Part shown: positions 8,065 to 11,855 of the stretch, piece by piece | Position numbering within the stretch: the stretch's first letter is position 1 | How the letters are laid out: every line of letters begins with the position of its first letter | Origin: JAQBDA01 sp041301185 | GTDB lineage: Bacteria > Chloroflexota > Anaerolineae > Anaerolineales > UBA4823 | Direction: 5' to 3' | Assembly: GCA_041301185.1 (NCBI GenBank) | Contig: JBFYSV010000191.1 | Coordinates: forward strand, 1 to 11,855 | DNA length: 11,855 bases | Translations under genes and position numbers: made by a program | The notes under the pieces: generated by a model | Seen by the model: only the letters and a program-made list of their open reading frames with translations | Told to the model about the DNA's origin: nothing | Databases searched by the model: none

Positions 8065-8092
8065 AGGTAGTAATAGACTCTAATCACTACCT
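8065..8092 (+). terminator. Stem-loop directly after the dehydrogenase stop codon
   Basis: AGGTAGT (8065-8071) pairs with ACTACCT (8086-8092) around a 14-nt loop, starting at the base after TAA. No U tract follows (GGTGATTT), so intrinsic termination would be weak. The rest of 8093-8260 holds only short imperfect inverted repeats such as CTTGC/GCAAG and no gene that I can see. Confidence 0.3.
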
Positions 8093-8263
8093 GGTGATTT
8101 ACGTAGCCGCCTGACAACTGGCTGGATCCGACTCAGTTGGAAGGCGTTATCGCAAATGTGCCTTGCGCGCTGAAGGGCAAGAGAATATGTCACCCATCCA
8201 CGAAGTCGCCGGGCGGATCAGCTCGAAGCTGTTGAGGGTGGCTAATAGACAAAGGAGAAAATG

Positions 8264-8668
8264 ATGAGAACAAGAGTAGGTTTGTGGATTGACCATAGGA
8301 AGGCTATTATTGTGGCTATTACGGATGAAGGTGAAGAGATCGAACTGATAATTTCGAAGGTTGAAAAACAGCTCCGCCGTTCTGGTGATTCACCTCTTAA
8401 GGGTCCCTACGAATCACAGCAAGTACCGGCAGACAGTAGCCGCCTGAGAACGTTTACGGGACTTCTCAACATTTACTACGATGCGGTAATTGCGTGTATT
8501 CGTGATGCAGAATCTATTATGATATTTGGTCCTGGTGACGCAAAGGGCGAACTGAAAACACGTCTTGAGATAAACAACCTCGGTCAGCGCATCGAAGATA
8601 TTGAAACAGTTGACAAGATGACGGATCGTCAGATTGCGGCGAAAGTTCGACAGCACTTTCCAAAATAG
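8264..8668 (+). CDS. Small conserved protein of unknown function (134 aa)
   Basis: I recognise this as a recurrent small bacterial protein type without assigned function. It begins RTRVGLWIDHRKAIIVAI, has a charged variable middle (about residues 20-65), then a conserved second half with YYDAVIACIRDAESIMIFGPGDAKGELKTRLE and the C-terminal ETVDKMTDRQIAAKVRQHF. The hydrophobic strand plus GPGDAKGEL resembles the C-terminal L7Ae-like part of archaeal/bacterial eRF1-related (host attachment) proteins, and the VGLWIDHRKA strand resembles the N-terminal strand of that superfamily. This suggests a nucleotide- or RNA-related fold, but it is inference. There is no signal peptide or membrane segment. 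AAAGGAG lies six bases before this ATG and only three before the ATG at 8261, so the second start is preferred. Spacing of about 200 nt from the dehydrogenase argues against a tight operon. Confidence 0.8.
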   Translation: MRTRVGLWIDHRKAIIVAITDEGEEIELIISKVEKQLRRSGDSPLKGPYESQQVPADSSRLRTFTGLLNIYYDAVIACIRDAESIMIFGPGDAKGELKTRLEINNLGQRIEDIETVDKMTDRQIAAKVRQHFPK

Positions 8669-8852
8669 CGTTCGGTAACAAGATCAAGGCAGTATTCGTC
8701 GACCGGATTTCCGGTGCCATCCCTAATATAGGCACAGTCGTCATCATTCCCCCAAATTATTCACTCCGGTCTCCTACATTCTCTGGGACTTATTATTTCA
8801 CCTCCAGATCTGATGGAGTGACAGCAGCGCTGGCTTGAGGTAAACTATATTT
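8669..8852 (+). promoter_or_regulatory. Intergenic region with candidate kinase-operon promoter and overlapping dyads
   Basis: GTGACA (8818-8823), 17 bases, then TAAACT (8841-8846) gives a plausible promoter (five and four of six consensus matches). Its predicted start near 8853 coincides with the kinase ATG, so this mRNA may be leaderless. Just upstream, CTCCA (8802-8806) and TGGAG (8814-8818) form a dyad overlapping the -35, with a nested perfect palindrome CAGATCTG (8805-8812), a possible operator. A small hairpin ACCGG/CCGGT (8702-8715) lies after the preceding gene but lacks a U tract. No protein gene is visible here. Confidence 0.4.
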
Positions 8853-10583
8853 ATGTCTCCTTCGGACGATTTCTATGCGCTGTTGTCCAGCCTGCTCCAG
8901 CAAACAGCTCAGAACCCGGATGCGCCTCCCTCTATTCCTCTCAAGCGCTGGTCCGCTGGATCACCAGAACAGTTCCTGCTGGAAGACCTTCAAGCAACGC
9001 TGGCCGCGCTACAAAGCCGGGGTCAAAATAGCTCATCCCAGACTGAAGAATGGGAGCGGCGTTATCAGCGCGTCTTTGAAACTGCCAGTGATGGGTTGAT
9101 CATCATTGATTTGGATACCGGCCTTGCGGTTGAGGCCAATCCTGCGGCGTGCACGATGTACGGCTATGCTCGCGATGAATTCATTAGCCTGCACCCGACC
9201 AGTTTCATCCACCCTGACAGTTCTCACCAGTTCACTCAATACGTCCAGGCGGTTCAATCTCAGGGCGTATACGTAGCTCAACAGGTCCACATACGCCGGG
9301 ATGGCTCAAAGTTCTATGTAGAACTGAGCGGGAGTGTATATACGGATCAGGGCTGCTCCTATCTCCTGAGTGTTGTTCGTGACGTCAGCCAGCGAGTCCA
9401 TGAGGAGCAGCTTCTCCTCAACCGAGTGGAAGCGCGCACCCGCGAACAGTCCACCTTGTTGGAGATCTCACAAACATTGGCTTCCGCACTCGAGTTGCAG
9501 CCGGGTTTGATTCTCGACCAGCTGCGGGTGATTATCGATTACACGCACGGCGGACTTTTTAAGCTGGAGGACTCAACCCTGGCCGCCCTGGCTGTGCGCG
9601 GTCCACAATCGTTGGAACAGGCTATGCCTTTCCAAATCCGGCTGCAAAGCCCGGAGGTTCTGGTGATGCTGTTCAACGGGCAACGGGCTTCTCGGATCGC
9701 CGATGTGCAAAGCTCTGATCCGCCGGCCCGGTTTCTCCGCTCACTCCTGAATGACCAGGCAAGCATTCTGCTAGAGGGCGTGCAGTCGTGGATGTGGGTC
9801 CCTCTGGCCATCAAAGGCCGTATGATTGGGGCGATCGGGGTTGCTCACACCGAGGGGAACTTCTTCACTTCCCACCACGCCGACCTGGCCTTGACCGTGG
9901 CCAACCAATCCGCGATTACGATGGTCAATGCCGAGCTTTACGAACATGCACACACACTCGCCGCGCTACAGGAACGACAGCGGCTGGCGCGAAACCTGCA
10001 CGACGCTGTCAACCAGTCGCTCTTCTCCGCCGGCCTGATCGCCGAAGTCCTGCCCCGCCTGTGGGAACGAGACCCAGATGAGGGGCGCAAATCCCTGGAG
10101 GATTTGCGCCGGTTGACGCGTGGTGCGCAGGCTGATATGCGCCTGCTGCTGGCCGAGCTGCGACCTTCGACCCTGACGGATGCAGATCTGGGCGACCTGT
10201 TACGCCTGTTGGGAAATGCGCTGGAAGGCCGGACGAATATCCCGATCAGCGTGACCGCAGCGGGAGAAGGGATTTTGCCCACGGATGTGAAGGTGGCGCT
10301 CTACCGCCTGTGCCAGGAAGGGTTGAATAATATTGCCAAACACGCTGGCGCCAGCCGGGTGGATATCCTCCTGCAATATGAAACGGGCGGGGTTGAACTA
10401 CGCATTCGAGATGACGGCCGCGGTTTTGACCCCGAACAGACGCCACCCGGTCATTATGGGCTAAGCATGATGCGTGAGCGCGCCACAGCCGTGGGGGCGA
10501 CGCTATCCATCACCAGCCAGCCGGGACACGGCACGGATATTGTTATTCGCTGGGTGGAGACCCAGGAACACAAGGACGGCTAA
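8853..10583 (+). CDS. Soluble sensor histidine kinase, PAS-GAF-HisKA_3-HATPase (NarL/LiaS type)
   Basis: The 576-residue kinase should autophosphorylate and pass phosphate to the regulator encoded just downstream. The order is a variable N-terminal segment (1-65), a PAS domain (about 70-182, with GLIIIDLDTG, EANPAACTMYGY and a C-terminal VVRDVSQR), a coiled linker (183-200), a GAF domain (about 200-365), and a HisKA_3 dimerisation domain with RQRLARNLHDAVNQSL and phospho-acceptor His383. The ATPase domain has the N box QEGLNNIAKHA (488-498), G1 DDGRGFD (520-526), G2 GHYGLSMMRER (533-543) and GHGTDI (558-563). All catalytic motifs look intact. There is no transmembrane segment, so it senses a cytosolic or diffusible signal; the ligand cannot be told. 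No ribosome site stands at normal distance from the ATG; GAGGT is 11 bases away, consistent with leaderless translation. The stop is two bases from the next ATG. Confidence 0.95.
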   Translation: MSPSDDFYALLSSLLQQTAQNPDAPPSIPLKRWSAGSPEQFLLEDLQATLAALQSRGQNSSSQTEEWERRYQRVFETASDGLIIIDLDTGLAVEANPAACTMYGYARDEFISLHPTSFIHPDSSHQFTQYVQAVQSQGVYVAQQVHIRRDGSKFYVELSGSVYTDQGCSYLLSVVRDVSQRVHEEQLLLNRVEARTREQSTLLEISQTLASALELQPGLILDQLRVIIDYTHGGLFKLEDSTLAALAVRGPQSLEQAMPFQIRLQSPEVLVMLFNGQRASRIADVQSSDPPARFLRSLLNDQASILLEGVQSWMWVPLAIKGRMIGAIGVAHTEGNFFTSHHADLALTVANQSAITMVNAELYEHAHTLAALQERQRLARNLHDAVNQSLFSAGLIAEVLPRLWERDPDEGRKSLEDLRRLTRGAQADMRLLLAELRPSTLTDADLGDLLRLLGNALEGRTNIPISVTAAGEGILPTDVKVALYRLCQEGLNNIAKHAGASRVDILLQYETGGVELRIRDDGRGFDPEQTPPGHYGLSMMRERATAVGATLSITSQPGHGTDIVIRWVETQEHKDG

Positions 10584-10585
10584 CC

Positions 10586-11227
10586 ATGAGCCCTTCCCAA
10601 CCGATACGAGTGATGTTGGTCGATGACCATACGATGGTGCGCCGGGGATTAGCAACCTTCTTGAAGGTCTTTGACGACCTGGAACTGGTGGGCGAGGCTG
10701 ATAGCGGCGCGGCCGCCATTGAACTCTGTGGCCAGGTCCTGCCCGATGTCATCCTGATGGATCTGATGATGCCAGATATGGATGGGGCAACCACCACGCG
10801 CCTCATCCACCAGCAGTTTCCCAAGGTGCAGGTCGTTGCCCTGACAAGCTTCAAAGAGCAGGAGGTGGTTCAGAACGCGTTGCAGGCTGGGGCGATCGGT
10901 TATCTGCTGAAAGATGTTTCGGCAGATGAGCTCGCCCGAGCTATCCGTGCGGCGCATGCGGGACACGCCACCCTCTCTCCGGAGGCTGTCCAGGCGCTTG
11001 TAAACGCAGCCAACCAGCCGCCCGTGCCTGGTCAGGATCTGACGGAGCGTGAGCGGGTGGTCCTGGCATTGATGGTTGAAGGATTAAATAACACGCAGAT
11101 CGCTGGAAGGCTGGTGGTCAGCCCATCTACTATCAAAACCCATGTCAGCCATATCCTCTCCAAGCTGGGTGTCGCCAGCCGGTCAGAAGCTGTGGCTTTG
11201 GCTTTACGCAGCGGTTTGGTCGCCTGA
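10586..11227 (+). CDS. NarL/FixJ-family response regulator (receiver + LuxR HTH)
   Basis: The 213-residue protein is the likely cognate regulator of the kinase upstream, starting two bases after its stop with AAGGA nine bases before the ATG. The receiver domain (8-125) has the acidic pair D13-D14, phospho-acceptor D59 (VILMDLMMPDMDG), T87 and K109 (LLKD), all intact. The LuxR-type DNA-binding domain (151-213) has the usual LTERERVVLALMVEGLNNTQIA entry and recognition helix SPSTIKTHVSHIL (179-191). Phosphorylation should promote dimerisation and binding to inverted repeat operators. Length is normal for the family (LiaR/DegU/NarL). Its targets are unknown; the 70-bp dyad-containing elements at 11255 and 11736 are nearby candidates, as is the dyad before the kinase gene. 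These targets are inference. Confidence 0.95.
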   Translation: MSPSQPIRVMLVDDHTMVRRGLATFLKVFDDLELVGEADSGAAAIELCGQVLPDVILMDLMMPDMDGATTTRLIHQQFPKVQVVALTSFKEQEVVQNALQAGAIGYLLKDVSADELARAIRAAHAGHATLSPEAVQALVNAANQPPVPGQDLTERERVVLALMVEGLNNTQIAGRLVVSPSTIKTHVSHILSKLGVASRSEAVALALRSGLVA

Positions 11228-11254
11228 CATTCAGCCACAGTGCTGATCCATGAT

Positions 11255-11324
11255 TCTCCCCCAACTGGGGGAGATGAACACTCCCCGGCGGGTGGATGCG
11301 CCCGGGGGGTGTTTGTTATAAAAT
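11255..11324 (+). promoter_or_regulatory. 70-bp dyad-containing promoter element, copy A (upstream of the receiver gene)
   Basis: The element has four parts: a perfect 8-bp dyad TCTCCCCC-AACT-GGGGGAGA (11255-11274), a second dyad whose arms are CCCCGG (11283-11288) and CCGGGG (11302-11307), the motif GGTGGATG (11291-11298) in its centre, and a -10 hexamer TAAAAT (11319-11324) 20 bases later. It aligns without gaps to copy B at 11736-11805 with 45 of 70 identical bases, concentrated in TCTCCCCCAACTGG, GGTGGATG, the dyad arms and the -10. No TTGACA-like -35 is present; GGTGGATG occupies that area. An activator-dependent promoter is the simplest reading. Confidence 0.65.
11277..11316 (+). terminator. 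GC-rich hairpin with T-rich tail, possible terminator of the kinase-regulator operon
   Basis: AACACTCCCCGG (11277-11288) pairs with CCGGGGGGTGTT (11302-11313) over 12 positions with one G-U, with a 13-nt loop, followed by TGTT. This is intrinsic-terminator-like and lies about 50 bases after the regulator stop codon. It is embedded in promoter element A. Copy B keeps the dyad but not the T-rich tail, so termination would be an extra role of copy A only. Confidence 0.4.
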
Positions 11325-11330
11325 GGATGC

Positions 11331-11702
11331 ATGAAACGTGCCTTTTTGGCCGATGCTCAGCCCGATGAACGTTTGGCCTTTCGTCTTATATTGCAAGATC
11401 TCGATGTGCTGGTGGTCGGCGAGGCTGCTGACTGGGCGACTGTGTTAGCCCTAGCGCCTGACACCCGCCCAGATCTGGTGGTGGTAGATTGGGGTTTGGT
11501 TGTTGGTGAGTCGGGAGATGCCCTGCCGGTACTTCGGGAGAGCTGCCCGGCTGCGGTAGTGATCGTTCTCATCAGCCATCTGGATCCGCGTCACCAGGCT
11601 GCCCTCTCTGCTGGGGCAGATGCATTTATCAGTAAAGGCGAAACCTCTATGCGAGTGGCTGAACGCTTGCGAGATGCAGTAGTGAGCATTCCTGCCAGGT
11701 AA
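11331..11702 (+). CDS. Stand-alone receiver-domain protein (single-domain response regulator)
   Basis: The 123-residue protein is a receiver domain with no output domain. The phospho-acceptor D53 (DLVVVDWGL), Ser82 in place of the usual Thr/Ser switch (VLISHLD) and Lys102 (GADAFISKG) are present. The first acidic site reads LADAQ: D8 is kept but the next residue, normally the second Asp that helps bind Mg, is Ala9. Phosphorylation may therefore be weakened or absent. It resembles the N-terminal half of the NarL-type regulator next door (VVGEA, LSAGADAFISK), so it may derive from such a regulator by loss of the HTH. It could be a phosphate sink or protein-binding partner of the upstream kinase, which is inference. 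No Shine-Dalgarno is present; the predicted transcription start coincides with the ATG. In-register ATGs are not available upstream with better context. Confidence 0.85.
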   Translation: MKRAFLADAQPDERLAFRLILQDLDVLVVGEAADWATVLALAPDTRPDLVVVDWGLVVGESGDALPVLRESCPAAVVIVLISHLDPRHQAALSAGADAFISKGETSMRVAERLRDAVVSIPAR

Positions 11703-11735
11703 ACCATTCGTTCCCCACGCGTGTTACCTATTGTA

Positions 11736-11805
11736 TCTCCCCCAACTGGTGTAAACAAAGTTCCCCTGATTGGTGGATGTATCCAGGGGTGGTTACGATT
11801 AGAAT
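11736..11805 (+). promoter_or_regulatory. 70-bp dyad-containing promoter element, copy B (downstream of the receiver gene)
   Basis: It shares with copy A the exact 14-mer TCTCCCCCAACTGG (11736-11749), GGTGGATG (11772-11779) 36 bases after the 14-mer start, and a -10 hexamer TAGAAT (11800-11805) 20 bases after that. The second dyad is CCCCTG (11763-11768) with CAGGGG (11784-11789), on the same axis as in A; one C-G pair of A is T-A here. The right half of the first dyad is not conserved. Transcription would begin near 11812. In the remaining 44 bases no convincing start codon is seen; the GTG frame at 11817 closes at 11855. It may drive a gene beyond the window. Confidence 0.6.
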
Positions 11806-11855
11806 GAAATAGGGCGGTGTTGTTGATAATTTTCCTGGCTGGTCCAGTCCGGTAA

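Noticed and set aside
8777..8846. Possible third copy of the 70-bp element upstream of the kinase gene (TCTC...GGGA, ATGGAGTG, TAAACT at similar distances)
   Set aside because: Neither the 14-mer nor GGTGGATG is kept and the dyad axis differs; the resemblance is within chance.
11255..11805. CRISPR or insertion-sequence ends formed by the two repeat copies
   Set aside because: There are only two diverged copies in direct orientation around a normal receiver gene, with no transposase, no spacers and no target duplication.
11817..11855. GTG-initiated frame after copy B
   Set aside because: It has only 12 codons before a stop at the last three bases and no supporting ribosome site.

Overview
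The window carries six complete protein genes and one large gene cut off by the left edge. Moderately high GC, a soluble PAS-GAF NarL-type histidine kinase followed by a LuxR-type regulator, and a start codon apparently without a ribosome-binding site suggest a Chloroflexota-like (Anaerolineae-type) bacterium. That assignment rests on general resemblance of the proteins; there is no rRNA or marker gene here to confirm it.

Left part, minus strand (1-6653). A tandem universal stress protein (318 aa) is followed after 24 nt by a giant membrane enzyme of the cyclic beta-1,2-glucan synthase (NdvB/ChvB/Cgs) family. About 1890 residues of this enzyme lie in the window; its C-terminal GH94 catalytic part lies beyond base 1. 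The two genes almost certainly form one operon, which would link a stress-sensing nucleotide-binding protein to synthesis of an osmoprotective or envelope glucan.

Divergent intergenic region (6654-7287). About 630 nt contain no credible protein gene but are dense in long perfect inverted repeats. The core, 7036-7221, reads as three consecutive long-arm hairpins. Nine bases in the first loop are complementary to the third loop, and seven bases in the first loop are complementary to the second loop. G-U pairs at the stem ends favour a plus-strand RNA. This is the best candidate in the window for an undescribed element: either a structured noncoding RNA or a long structured leader of the downstream gene.

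Middle, plus strand (7288-8668). A classical short-chain dehydrogenase (258 aa) and a small conserved protein of unknown function (134 aa) appear AT-richer than their flanks.

Right part, plus strand (8853-11855). A soluble sensor kinase and its LuxR-type response regulator are two bases apart and form a two-component operon. Next comes a stand-alone receiver-domain protein. A 70-bp element with a conserved dyad and a TANAAT -10 hexamer occurs twice at identical internal spacing, once just before the receiver gene and once just after it. In the first copy the predicted transcription start falls on the ATG, which implies leaderless translation. The second copy probably drives a gene beyond the right edge. 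The kinase, regulator and receiver probably belong to one signalling circuit, with the element as a possible target, but that link is inference.
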